Assembly (NCBI RefSeq): GCF_914271435.1
Contig: NZ_CAJZAI010000008.1
Coordinates: forward strand, 124,001 to 188,000
Length of the DNA: 64,000 nt
Direction of reading: 5' to 3'
Source of the DNA: Cupriavidus laharis
GTDB lineage: Bacteria; Pseudomonadota; Gammaproteobacteria; Burkholderiales; Burkholderiaceae
Positions 8,260-16,757 of the stretch are shown piece by piece (the stretch's first letter is position 1; every line of letters starts with the position of its first letter). Under the pieces are notes generated by a model, which saw only the letters and a program-made list of their open reading frames with translations, was not told the DNA's origin and made no database searches. The translations under genes and the position numbers were made by a program.

Positions 8260-9264
8260 ATGGAAAATGCCAGCAACGCTTACGCGCCGGGCGACGATTC
8301 GCCGACTGCATCCGGCGGCAGCTATGCCGCGCCAAAGCCGTCGCAGGACCCGGACGCCGGCCGCCGCGCCTTTCGGCAGGCATTGATCGACGCGCGCGTG
8401 CTGTATCCGAGCGCGGTCGATGGCATTTATGGCCGCAGCGGGCTGTTCGAAAACATCGCCGAGGGTTTGAACGCCGCCATCAGCAAGCTCGGGGCCGACC
8501 AGCACGCGGAGGTGATGCGCTTTCCTCCCGCGATGCCACGCAAGGATTTCGAGGCCAGCGAGTACCTGAAGAGCTTTCCTCAACTGGCGGGTACGGTGCA
8601 TTGCTTCTGTGGCGGTGACCGCGAGCACCACCGCTTGCTGGCCCGGCTCGAACAAGGAGAGGATTGGGCCGATCAGCAGCGCCCGACGGATGTCGTGCTG
8701 GCGCCCGCGGCATGCTACCCGGTGTACCCGGTCGTGGCGGCGCGTGGACCGATGCCTGGCGAGGGGATGGTGGTTGACGTGCTGACCTACTGCTTCCGCC
8801 ATGAGCCGTCGATCGACCCGGCGCGCATGCAGATGTTCCGGCAGCGCGAATACGTGCGGCTTGGTACGGCCGAGCAGATCGTTGCCTTCCGCCAGACATG
8901 GATCGAGCGCGGCAGGCAACTGGCCGGCATGCTGGAGCTGCCCCATGAGGTCGATCTGGCGAACGATCCGTTCTTTGGCCGCGGCGGCAAGATCGTGGCG
9001 GACAGCCAGCGCGAACTCAAACTGAAGTTCGAGCTGCTCGTGCCGATCAACGATGGCGCGCCGCCCACGGCCTGCATGAGCTTCAACTACCACATGGACC
9101 ATTTCGCCCATGCGTGGCCATTGCGCACGGCGGACGGCGCGCCCGCCCACACGGGTTGCGTCGGTTTCGGCATCGAGCGCCTGACGCTTGCCCTGCTGCG
9201 CCACCATGGCTTCGAACTGGCGAAATGGCCACGGCGCGTGCGTGATGCGCTCGGGGGCCTCTGA
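8260..9264 (+). CDS. Amino acid:[carrier protein] ligase (class II, atypical SerRS-like)
   Basis: The 334-residue protein contains the catalytic core of class II aminoacyl-tRNA synthetases without a tRNA-binding arm. Motif 2 is the FRHEPS...MFRQREYV region (residues about 179-199) and motif 3 is GFGIERLTLALL (about 302-313). Cys152 (ACYPVYP), Cys272 (TACMSFN) and a motif-2 Glu are candidate zinc ligands, as in archaeal-type SerRS and the Bradyrhizobium ligases. Such enzymes activate an amino acid with ATP and transfer it to the phosphopantetheine of a small carrier, here the protein at 6802-7053. The amino acid is not predictable with confidence; small ones such as Gly or Ala are known for the family. 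The gene is followed 20 bases later by an intact GH2 gene. Confidence 0.88.
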   Translation: MENASNAYAPGDDSPTASGGSYAAPKPSQDPDAGRRAFRQALIDARVLYPSAVDGIYGRSGLFENIAEGLNAAISKLGADQHAEVMRFPPAMPRKDFEASEYLKSFPQLAGTVHCFCGGDREHHRLLARLEQGEDWADQQRPTDVVLAPAACYPVYPVVAARGPMPGEGMVVDVLTYCFRHEPSIDPARMQMFRQREYVRLGTAEQIVAFRQTWIERGRQLAGMLELPHEVDLANDPFFGRGGKIVADSQRELKLKFELLVPINDGAPPTACMSFNYHMDHFAHAWPLRTADGAPAHTGCVGFGIERLTLALLRHHGFELAKWPRRVRDALGGL

Positions 9265-9284
9265 CGCGGAGCGGTGACCGCCTC

Positions 9285-11843
9285 ATGACGCTGCAGAACT
9301 GTCTGGACACAAGCGTTGTGCCCGTCTGCGAAGACCTGCCGGCAAGGCGTCCGGGGATCGCAGTTGTCAGTGCCGCGCTGGACGGCGAGTGGGCATGGGC
9401 ACAGACCGCCGCCGGCGCAGCAGAGAATCCGGCCGCGTTGCATCCGGGCGTTGCCTGGTTGCCAGCTCCCGTGCCAGGCACCGTCGCCAGCGCGCTGCGC
9501 GCCGCAGGGCGCTGGGACGACGCCGCGCCGCCACCCTTGCACGCGCACGACCATTGGTATCGGGCTGCCTTTTCCGGCGATGGCCGGCGCGTGTTGCGCT
9601 TCAACGGCCTCGCCACGGTCGCCGAAGTCTGGCTGAACGGAGCGCTTGTCCTGAGCACGCGGCACATGTTTGTTGCCCACGAGGTTGATGTCGACCTGGC
9701 CGGCGACAACGTGCTGCACATCTGCTTTCGCGCGCTCGAACCGTGGTTGCGCAAGCAGCGCGGTCCGGTGCGCTGGAAGCCCAGGATGATCGTGCCTGCA
9801 CAGCTGCGTGCGGTCCGCACCACGCTGCTTGGCCACATGCCGGGCTGGTGTCCGCCGGTCCATGCGGTCGGCCCCTGGCGTCCCGTGGAACTGTTTGATC
9901 CGGCCAGCGACGACATCCTGCATGGCCTGCGCGTGGACCAGTGGGCGCGGGTGCAGGACCAGGATGGCGTGGTTTCGGTGCGCCTGCACTTTCCGGCGTC
10001 GGCGCCGGCTTCGGGATCGCTCGAGGTCATCGGCGAGGCAGGGTGCCGCTACGCGGGCGCGTTGTCGCGCATTGACCGTCATACCCTTGCAGGCGCCGTC
10101 CATATCGATCGCCCGCGGCTATGGTGGCCGCATACGCATGGTGATCCGAATCTCTACGGCGTCGAAGCGACCATCGAGGGGCGAACCGTCCAATGCGGCC
10201 GGATCGGATTCCGCAGCGTGTCCCTCGACGAGACAGGCGAATCGGGGGCGTTTGCACTGCATATCAACGGCAAGCGGATGTTCTGCCGCGGCGCCTGCAT
10301 TTCAAGCGTGGATCTGCCCGGGCTGGCGGATACCGACGAAGCCTCCAGACGTTGGCTGGAACTTGCGCGCGCGGGTGGCATGAACATGGTCCGCGTCAGC
10401 GGCGTGACGTGCTATCCGGGCGAAGCCTTCTATCGGGTCTGCGATGAACTGGGACTGCTGGTCTGGCAGGATTTCATGTTTGCCAATTTCGACTACGGCA
10501 GCATTGGGCCTGGGGTGGGCCTGACGGAAGACATTACGCGCGAAGTCGGCGAGTGGCTGGCTTCGACCCGGACGCACCCGAGCATTGCGGTGGTCTGTGG
10601 CGCCAGCGAGGCGGAGCAGCAGGCAGCCATGCTCGGCGCCGCGCGCAGCGAATGGAAGCAACCGCTCTTTGAGGCACTGATTCCGGACCTGGTTGCAGCC
10701 CATCGGCCTGATATCGTCTATGTCGGCAACTCGCCCACCGGAGGTGCCTGGCCGTTCCAGCCCGATACCGGAGTCAGCCACTACTATGGCGTGGGTGCCT
10801 ACCAGCGTCCGCTGGCCGACGCCCGCCTTGCCCAGGTACGCTTCGCATCCGAATGCCTGGCCTTTGCCAATGTACCGTGCGACCGCACGCTCGCGGAGAG
10901 CGGCTTGCCGCCGCTGCATTCCCCGCGCTGGAAATCCGGAGTGCCACGCGACGCCGGCGCGTCGTGGGATTTCGAGGATGTGCGCGAGCATTACCTGCGC
11001 AGCTTGTATGACGTCGATCCGTCGCGTCTTCGGTATGAACAGCCTCAGCGCTACCTGATGCTGTCACGCGCGGTAGTCGCGGAGGTGATGACAGAGGTCT
11101 TCAGCGAATGGCGCCGGGTTGGGTCGAGCTGCGCGGGCGGTCTGGTCTGGCAATTTCAGGATCTGTTGCCGGGCACCGGCTGGGGCATCGTCGACGCCTG
11201 TGGGCGCCCCAAATCGGCCTGGCACGCCCTGAAGCAGGCCTGGCAGCCGCTGCAGGTGCTGATCATCGACGAAGGCCTCAACGGCCTGCACCTGCATGTG
11301 CTCAACGAAACGCCGCGGCCGCGTGCGTTGTTGCTGGAGCTACGTTGCCTGCGTGACGGCGAAGTCGTCGTGGCACAGGCACGGCAGCCGCTCTGGCTGC
11401 CGGCCCACAGCGCGGAGTGCATGGAGGCAGCCGCGCTGCTCGATCGCTTCTTTGACTTCACCTACGCTTACCGCTTCGGTCCGCCGACGCACGACGTTGT
11501 GGTGGCGACGCTGCTTGCAGAAGAGGGCGGCGAGCCGCTGAGCCAGGCCGTGTACCTGCCCGACCGCCGCGCCGCTGCACTCAAGGCCCCTGAACTTCAG
11601 GCCCGGCTCGAATGCGTGGACGACGACTGGTGGATCACGATCACAGCCCGGCGCTTTGCCCGATGGGTACATATCGAGGACCACGCCTACCGCGCCACCG
11701 AGAACTGGTTCCATCTCGCGCCGGGCAGCAGCCGGCGGTTGCGGCTGGTGTTCGACGGCAAGGCTGGCGGCGATGCCGCGCCTGCCCCATCAGGCGAGAT
11801 TTATGCCCTTAACGCCGAGCGTCCGCTTGGCTACGACGGCTGA
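9285..11843 (+). CDS. Family 2 glycoside hydrolase (beta-mannosidase-like), copy B, catalytic residues present
   Basis: This 852-residue protein starts at ATG 9285. It shows the GH2 layout: an N-terminal jelly-roll (AWLPAPVPGTV, then HWYRAAF), an immunoglobulin-like domain, a TIM barrel and C-terminal beta domains. In the barrel, MNMVRVSG and LLVWQDFMFANFDYG match beta-mannosidase motifs. SEAE gives Glu442 as likely acid/base, FASEC gives Glu523 as likely nucleophile, and VWQFQDLLPGTGWGIVD matches the conserved substrate-site Trp motif. No signal peptide is evident, so it may act in the cytoplasm. Genomic coupling to the carrier ligase suggests action on, or a glycosidase-fold role with, an aminoacylated glycan; a beta-mannosidase or related substrate is likely but untested. 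Confidence 0.87.
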   Translation: MTLQNCLDTSVVPVCEDLPARRPGIAVVSAALDGEWAWAQTAAGAAENPAALHPGVAWLPAPVPGTVASALRAAGRWDDAAPPPLHAHDHWYRAAFSGDGRRVLRFNGLATVAEVWLNGALVLSTRHMFVAHEVDVDLAGDNVLHICFRALEPWLRKQRGPVRWKPRMIVPAQLRAVRTTLLGHMPGWCPPVHAVGPWRPVELFDPASDDILHGLRVDQWARVQDQDGVVSVRLHFPASAPASGSLEVIGEAGCRYAGALSRIDRHTLAGAVHIDRPRLWWPHTHGDPNLYGVEATIEGRTVQCGRIGFRSVSLDETGESGAFALHINGKRMFCRGACISSVDLPGLADTDEASRRWLELARAGGMNMVRVSGVTCYPGEAFYRVCDELGLLVWQDFMFANFDYGSIGPGVGLTEDITREVGEWLASTRTHPSIAVVCGASEAEQQAAMLGAARSEWKQPLFEALIPDLVAAHRPDIVYVGNSPTGGAWPFQPDTGVSHYYGVGAYQRPLADARLAQVRFASECLAFANVPCDRTLAESGLPPLHSPRWKSGVPRDAGASWDFEDVREHYLRSLYDVDPSRLRYEQPQRYLMLSRAVVAEVMTEVFSEWRRVGSSCAGGLVWQFQDLLPGTGWGIVDACGRPKSAWHALKQAWQPLQVLIIDEGLNGLHLHVLNETPRPRALLLELRCLRDGEVVVAQARQPLWLPAHSAECMEAAALLDRFFDFTYAYRFGPPTHDVVVATLLAEEGGEPLSQAVYLPDRRAAALKAPELQARLECVDDDWWITITARRFARWVHIEDHAYRATENWFHLAPGSSRRLRLVFDGKAGGDAAPAPSGEIYALNAERPLGYDG

Positions 11844-11898
11844 TGTCCGGCAACTTCGGTAGCGCACGGCGTGCCGCATTGCGGCGACGTACGCCAGC

Positions 11899-11924
11899 CC
11901 ACTGCGTTTTCTCTGACGCAGTGG
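11899..11924. terminator. Inverted repeat between convergent genes, possible bidirectional terminator
   Basis: CCACTGCG and CGCAGTGG form a perfect 8-bp stem around a 10-base loop, lying between the convergent GH2 and DUF1839 genes. There is no clear T-run on either side, so the terminator role is a guess from position. Confidence 0.4.
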
Positions 11925-11951
11925 ACTTGGAGAGCGAAAACATCGATGGCG

Positions 11952-12986
11952 CTATGCGGCGGCAGCGTCCGGGCGCCCGAAGGCCGAGATCAGGCTTTCG
12001 ATGGTCTTGTCGTAGCTGGATTCCAGCGCGTCCAGGCTTTGCGTGCAAGGATCGGCGCGGCGCCGCGCAACCGCACGGGCCAGCCGGAACTGCAGGACCT
12101 TCGCTTCCGTCGCGATGGCGTATGCGGTCTCCGCGGCCGGAACCGCCAACCGGTTACTGCTGCCCTGCTCGTCCAGCCATCGCAGCCAGTGGTGCAGCAT
12201 CTCGAAGTTCGCGCCGAGCTGGCGCGGGAGATTGAAGGTGTAGAGGTGGAAGTAGGCGTCGTCGCGCGCCAGCAGCGTGTCCATATGCTCGTCGAATTCC
12301 TGTCGCCACTGGCTGACGGGATTGATGGCAGGCAGCCTGGCCAGGTGCTGGCGCATCAGTGCCGCCGAGGCATCGGCCATGGCCGGCATGGCAAGCGCGG
12401 GCCGCACGCGTTTTGCGCATTCGGCATAGGGAAACAGGATGTTGCCGTTGCCGCTCAGTTCCGGCGACAGCCTCAACAGGCCGCGATAGTCCTCGTCCTG
12501 CGCGCTGTGGTATCCCAGGCTGTGGTAGTACGAGAGCCGTTGCGCCAGGGGGTTGATGTAATCGATCCCCACCGTGGTCTTGACGTGCTCGCGCTGGTAC
12601 GCGGTCGCGTGTGTGTCGGGCAGGTAGTAGCTGTCGACTTCGACAAGTACAGTATGGCCGCGTTCAACCTGGGCCACCACGTGCGCCTGCAGTGTGTCGT
12701 AGACCGCCATTTCCTGGACGACCGTGCCATACAGCGTCTCCAGATCGGCTTGCGGGTACTTGAAGAAGGTGAAGTGATCGCCTTCAAAATCCTGCGCGGC
12801 AGTGAACGGCAGTGCGGCACGCGGGTCGAGCCCCCATGCATGCAGCAGTTCGACCCACAGGTCGATATAGCAGTTGGTTTCCTGCCAGATCGCGTCGGGA
12901 CCGTGCAGCGGGTGGGGTTGAACAGATGCTGGCGTGGTGGCATCGAGTCCGCCACCGCCTTCGCTGGGTACGGTCGTTGATTTCAT
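11952..12986 (-). CDS. DUF1839 family protein, copy B (putative Cys/His active site intact)
   Basis: The start is taken at ATG 12986, with AGAGGA upstream, giving 344 residues. The protein carries TNCYIDLWVELLH (Cys39), VEVDSYYLP and QREHVKTTVGID (His134). I recognise this as similar to the N-terminal domain of BtrH-like acyltransferases, which take an amino-acyl group from a carrier protein, but this fold match is my inference and DUF1839 itself is uncharacterised. It is convergent with the GH2 copy B gene and divergent from an acyltransferase-3 gene. Copy A at the left edge is its degenerate paralogue. If the inference holds, this protein is the best candidate for the transferase that moves the amino acid from the carrier to its acceptor. 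Confidence 0.85.
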   Translation of the reverse strand: MKSTTVPSEGGGGLDATTPASVQPHPLHGPDAIWQETNCYIDLWVELLHAWGLDPRAALPFTAAQDFEGDHFTFFKYPQADLETLYGTVVQEMAVYDTLQAHVVAQVERGHTVLVEVDSYYLPDTHATAYQREHVKTTVGIDYINPLAQRLSYYHSLGYHSAQDEDYRGLLRLSPELSGNGNILFPYAECAKRVRPALAMPAMADASAALMRQHLARLPAINPVSQWRQEFDEHMDTLLARDDAYFHLYTFNLPRQLGANFEMLHHWLRWLDEQGSSNRLAVPAAETAYAIATEAKVLQFRLARAVARRRADPCTQSLDALESSYDKTIESLISAFGRPDAAAA

Positions 12987-13190
12987 GTTGATCCTCTGCA
13001 CCGGTCAACTCCGGGCGCGTCGCCTGCACGGCAGCCGACGCTTACTGTACCGACGCAGCCAGGTGACTTCGGTGCGCTCTCCAACAAAGCAGCAGTTGTC
13101 CGGGGCAGGACAGCACCGGAAGCGCCACACCATGTGTGTGAGCTGTCCAACAGTGTTGCCGTTTTCCGAGAGCCAGAATGTCACGACACG

Positions 13191-13206
13191 GCCCCCGTTT
13201 GGGGGC
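13191..13206. other. Short perfect hairpin in divergent intergenic region
   Basis: GCCCCC and GGGGGC flank a GTTT loop about 45 bases upstream of the acyltransferase start. It could be an operator or a leader structure; no T-run follows. Confidence 0.35.
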
Positions 13207-13248
13207 AACGTAGTGGTTCAAGCCGGGATCGGAGCACAGGGGGAACCT

Positions 13249-14367
13249 ATGTCCCAGCAAAAGCTGTCTTCTATCCAATGCTTGCGCGCCATCGCAGCGA
13301 TGGCGGTCGTCGCATATCACTCGGCCGCGACAATACAGATACACGGCTGGAAGCCAGGAATCGTGAGCCATGCGGCCGCATGGGGATGGGCAGGGGTCGA
13401 CATCTTCTTCTTTATATCCGGCTTCGTCATGGTGATGACGACGGGTGGACGAGATCGGTCCGTCAGTGCGGCAAGGGAATTCATGGCCGCCCGGATCGCA
13501 CGGATCGTACCCATGTACTGGGTTCTCACAAGCCTGATGCTTGTGATCGTGTGGATCGCACCGAGCCTCAAGACTACGGAATTCACGGTGATGCAGGCGG
13601 TAACCTCCTATTTTTTCGTTCCGTACGAAGTCAAGCAAAGTGGCAGCTATTACCCTGTCCTCTATGTTGGCTGGACACTGACCTACGAGATGTTTTTCTA
13701 TGCCGTGTTTGCTGTGTCGCTCTGTTTTGCGGAGCAACGCAGCGGGGTGGTCCTCACAGCCTTTTTTGTGGTGCTTTCCGTCCTGTCATTGACGCGGCCG
13801 TCGGCGTACATCTTCAGATTCCTGACGGATCCGTTGTTGCTGGAATTTGTACTCGGCTGCGTGTTCGGATGGGCTTATCGATCCGGCTTCAGAGTATCCA
13901 GATGGACTGCCGCTGTCATCATCGTCGCGGGCGGGCTGGGGTTCTGCGTAGGGACGCCCACCTCCGACATGGCTCACAGGGTCGTATTTGCGGGGATTCC
14001 GGCCGCGCTGCTTGTGGTGGGGGGGATTGTCATGGAGGCTGCGGGCGGCTGGACGGGAAGCGACCTCCTGCAGCAGGTGGGAGACGCGTCGTATTCCTTA
14101 TACCTGTTGCAGGCATTCACGATCCCTGCGTTTGCGCGAGTGCTGACCAGAGCGGACAGACTTCGCCTGCTGCCTGGAGACCTGATCTGTCTATCGCTGG
14201 TGGTTGCATCCGTGCTTGTCTCCGTACTTGTCTATCGGGCTGTCGAGCGTCCCATTGATATCAAGCTTCGCGCGTTGAGGAGGGCCCATCGCCAGGCGCA
14301 GGGCGCCCGCAATGCCGAGCTGGAAAAACATGCAACGACGCTCACGCAGCGCGACCGCGGAATGTAA
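13249..14367 (+). CDS. Acyltransferase 3 family (OafA/ExoZ-like) membrane O-acyltransferase
   Basis: The ATG at 13249 follows AGGGGG and gives 372 residues. The N-terminus SSIQCLRAIAAMAVVAYHS carries the family His in the first membrane segment, followed by about ten hydrophobic segments. The motif GWAGVDIFFFISGFVM and the Arg-containing IARIVPMYW are typical of family 3 acyltransferases, which O-acetylate or succinylate polysaccharides in the inner membrane. Its neighbours, an initiating sugar transferase and export genes, point to exopolysaccharide decoration. The frame is open further upstream, but that extension lacks a ribosome site and precedes the family start. Confidence 0.9.
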   Translation: MSQQKLSSIQCLRAIAAMAVVAYHSAATIQIHGWKPGIVSHAAAWGWAGVDIFFFISGFVMVMTTGGRDRSVSAAREFMAARIARIVPMYWVLTSLMLVIVWIAPSLKTTEFTVMQAVTSYFFVPYEVKQSGSYYPVLYVGWTLTYEMFFYAVFAVSLCFAEQRSGVVLTAFFVVLSVLSLTRPSAYIFRFLTDPLLLEFVLGCVFGWAYRSGFRVSRWTAAVIIVAGGLGFCVGTPTSDMAHRVVFAGIPAALLVVGGIVMEAAGGWTGSDLLQQVGDASYSLYLLQAFTIPAFARVLTRADRLRLLPGDLICLSLVVASVLVSVLVYRAVERPIDIKLRALRRAHRQAQGARNAELEKHATTLTQRDRGM

Positions 14368-14597
14368 GGGTGAAGTGCCCACTGTGCCCGCCGCCACATA
14401 TCGATCATCAGGACACACTCCCATTCGATTATATTGGGCGAATGGCGCAAATCGCTCATCGCCTGTCTGTGCTGCAGGTCGGCGAGGCACGATATCAGGC
14501 TGGTATCGTGCCTCGTCCTGCGGCGTTCGGCTCCACACCGCGAACTTTGCGATTTGCATCGTCAACGGCCGGCTCTTAATGATTGGCTGGAAGCATC

Positions 14598-15215
14598 ATG
14601 AAGCGCATCTTTGACGTTGTTGTTTCTTCGGTAGGTCTGCTGCTGCTCGCCGTTCCCCTTCTCATCCTGATCTGCGCAGTGCGCTGGGAACTGGGCACGC
14701 CAGTCTTCTTTCGCCAGGTGAGGCCGGGCCTGCATGGGAGATCATTTCAGATTCTCAAGTTCCGCACCATGACGGGTGCGAGAGGGGCGGATGGCGAGTT
14801 GCTGCCTGATCCGGACCGTCTCACGAGGTTCGGTGCGTTCCTCCGCTCCACCAGCCTCGACGAACTGCCAGAACTCTGGAACGTCCTGAAAGGGGATATG
14901 AGCCTGGTTGGGCCGCGCCCGCTATTGGTGGAGTACCTGCCGCTCTATTCGCCGGAACAGGCCCGTCGGCACGACGTTCGTCCGGGGATTACAGGACTGG
15001 CACAGATCAGCGGACGCAACGCGATCAGCTGGGAGGAAAAGTTCCGACTAGACGTGTGGTATGTGGACCATGTCTCTGTATGGCTGGACATCGTGATTCT
15101 TTGGCGCACGGTCAACAAGGTGCTGGCACGGGATGGGATCAGTGCCGCGGGGGAATTCTCGGCGCCGCGTTTTCGCGGTAGCAAGCAGCGCGCCGCTGAT
15201 GTCGATGTTGCGTGA
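14598..15215 (+). CDS. Initiating phosphoglycosyl transferase, short PglC-like sugar transferase
   Basis: At 205 residues this is the short, monotopic form of the bacterial sugar transferase family, like PglC. It has one N-terminal reentrant membrane helix ([19 protein letters not shown]) and the cytosolic catalytic part: KFRTMT, the catalytic SLDELPEL (Asp-Glu pair), [10 protein letters not shown] and [14 protein letters not shown]. It transfers a sugar-1-phosphate from a UDP-sugar to undecaprenyl phosphate to start repeat-unit assembly. PglC enzymes use UDP-diNAc-bacillosamine. The presence in this window of PglF-, PglE- and PglD-like genes makes that kind of sugar plausible here. ATG 14598 is preferred over an upstream TTG. 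Confidence 0.9.
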   Translation: MKRIFDVVVSSVGLLLLAVPLLILICAVRWELGTPVFFRQVRPGLHGRSFQILKFRTMTGARGADGELLPDPDRLTRFGAFLRSTSLDELPELWNVLKGDMSLVGPRPLLVEYLPLYSPEQARRHDVRPGITGLAQISGRNAISWEEKFRLDVWYVDHVSVWLDIVILWRTVNKVLARDGISAAGEFSAPRFRGSKQRAADVDVA

Positions 15216-15277
15216 GCCAGTGGGGCACGAATGCAATGTATCTCGGTGCAAAAGAGCGATGAACTGGGGGATTCATA

Positions 15278-15967
15278 GTGCAAATTTCCTGGCATCTGGT
15301 TGTACATGTCGGAGAAGCGTCGCTCATGTTCCCCCTCGCGGGGATTGTCGCTGTCCGCCTCGCCTGGCTTGGTCTGTGGCGGCGGGCGTTCTACTGGCTC
15401 TTTTCGCTGGGTGCAGGCACGTTAGTCATCCTTGTCGGCAAGCTGGCATTCGAGTTCGGGGGATGGTTCGTACCCTCAGTAAACGTGTACAGCGTCAGTG
15501 GACATGCCTTGCTTACCGCGGCCGTCTACCCGGTACTATTTTCGGTGTCAGGTGAAGCACGGGGCGACAGGGCCGCACGATTCGGCATGTTCGCCGGAAT
15601 CTGCGTGGCGGTCCTGGCTGCAGTAGCGCTGGTCGCAGGACGCTACCACACTGCTACGGAAACCTTGATCGGCATGGGTGTAGGGCTCATCGTGGCGTGG
15701 ACAAACCTGCGTCGTTCCCGTCGACTGCTGCCCGCTGGTCGGTCTCCGGCTATCTCTGCGCTGGTGTTATGCGTGGTTCTGATGATTGTGATTCCCGCAT
15801 TGTTGTACCCCATCAGAACCCGTCTGTGGTCGCAAGGGCTGACCTGGTTTGGTATCTCGGAGCGTTATGCCAGGCATATTGGAACTGATCCGGTCTCCGG
15901 TCGGACCGTGGTGACGGTTGTGCAGTTACCCTTGCCTGCTTACCGGCAATCGTCGGAGCTTTTCTGA
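15278..15967 (+). CDS. PAP2-like membrane phosphatase
   Basis: This is a 229-residue protein with about six hydrophobic segments, starting at GTG 15278 with GGGGG upstream. It shows a degenerate PAP2 signature: KLAFEFGG, then YSVSGHALL (SGH), then GRYHTATETL. The final acidic residue after His is Glu where most members have Asp, and the Arg-His spacing is short. PAP2 proteins remove phosphate from lipid carriers, so recycling of undecaprenyl pyrophosphate in polysaccharide synthesis is the likely role given the adjacent sugar transferase. Reduced or altered activity is possible because of the unusual motif. Confidence 0.75.
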   Translation: MQISWHLVVHVGEASLMFPLAGIVAVRLAWLGLWRRAFYWLFSLGAGTLVILVGKLAFEFGGWFVPSVNVYSVSGHALLTAAVYPVLFSVSGEARGDRAARFGMFAGICVAVLAAVALVAGRYHTATETLIGMGVGLIVAWTNLRRSRRLLPAGRSPAISALVLCVVLMIVIPALLYPIRTRLWSQGLTWFGISERYARHIGTDPVSGRTVVTVVQLPLPAYRQSSELF

Positions 15968-15991
15968 TACTCCATTGCCAGCCAGTGAGGT

Positions 15992-16660
15992 TCACGCGTC
16001 GCGAATGCGGCGCGACGTAATCTGGTAAGCCCCGGACGTGATGAACTGACGGTCATTCGTGCTGGATGAGACGCCAGTGTGGGAGTCGACCGTGCATTCG
16101 ACACCTATCTTTACTCCCGGGTAGAGGGTTGCGCGCGTACCGAGGAAGCAGCGGGATCCGATGGCACTGTCGCCGTTGAGCACCGCATAAGGTGAAAGTA
16201 CGGAGCACGCACCGACGCGAGAGCCGTGACCAATTCCACAAAAGACATTTGCCACCACACCGTCCTCGACAGTCGCGCCGCGACTGACCACGGTAAATGG
16301 GAAGATCAATGCCCCCACGCCCATGCTGGACGAGGGTGATACGATGGCGGTGGCATGTACATACGAGGGAACCATCATCCCATTCTGTAAAAGCCATGAG
16401 AGCACGCTTTGCCGTGCCTCGGGAGAGCCGATCGCAACTAGTACCGCCTGGTTTGGTGCCGAGCGGTACTGCATGATAGGGCCGAGATAGGGTACGTCCA
16501 ACCCTTCGGGGACCTTGCCAGGCCTGTCGTCGATGAACCCCGCAATATTCGGCGCGCCCGCCGATGCTTCTACTTGCAGATAGTCGTAGAGTTCCAGGCC
16601 AAGACCACCTGAACCGGCGATGACGACGGACGAGACGGCAGGTGCGTGAACAAGCGGCAT
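15992..16660 (-). CDS. PglD/NeuD-type sugar O/N-acetyltransferase
   Basis: The protein begins with a Rossmann-like segment (SSVVIAGSGGLGLELYDYL), which binds the UDP-sugar in PglD. It continues into left-handed beta-helix hexapeptide repeats (residues about 100-205, with VVSRGATVEDGVVANVFCGIGHGSRVG). I chose ATG 16660 because it places the nucleotide-binding strand at the usual distance; ATG 16735 is an alternative adding 25 residues. It is the last gene of the minus-strand unit wza-wzb-wzc. Known relatives acetylate the 4-amino group of UDP-sugars (PglD, with the PglF dehydratase and PglE aminotransferase) or O-acetylate sialic acid (NeuD). The PglF-like and DegT genes in the window favour the first. 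Confidence 0.82.
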   Translation of the reverse strand: MPLVHAPAVSSVVIAGSGGLGLELYDYLQVEASAGAPNIAGFIDDRPGKVPEGLDVPYLGPIMQYRSAPNQAVLVAIGSPEARQSVLSWLLQNGMMVPSYVHATAIVSPSSSMGVGALIFPFTVVSRGATVEDGVVANVFCGIGHGSRVGACSVLSPYAVLNGDSAIGSRCFLGTRATLYPGVKIGVECTVDSHTGVSSSTNDRQFITSGAYQITSRRIRDA

Positions 16661-16757
16661 TGCTACTGGACCTTCTTCCGGTGAAGCATCACAGACGTCG
16701 GCCCATGTGTCAGGTCGAGCCGGCGAAAGCGGCATCGATTCAGGCCGCCTTCCCGGT

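Noticed and set aside
11871..12980. Plus-strand open frame (369 codons) opposite DUF1839 copy B
   Set aside because: The minus-strand protein has a paralogue and conserved motifs. The plus frame has neither, and its start overlaps noncoding DNA.
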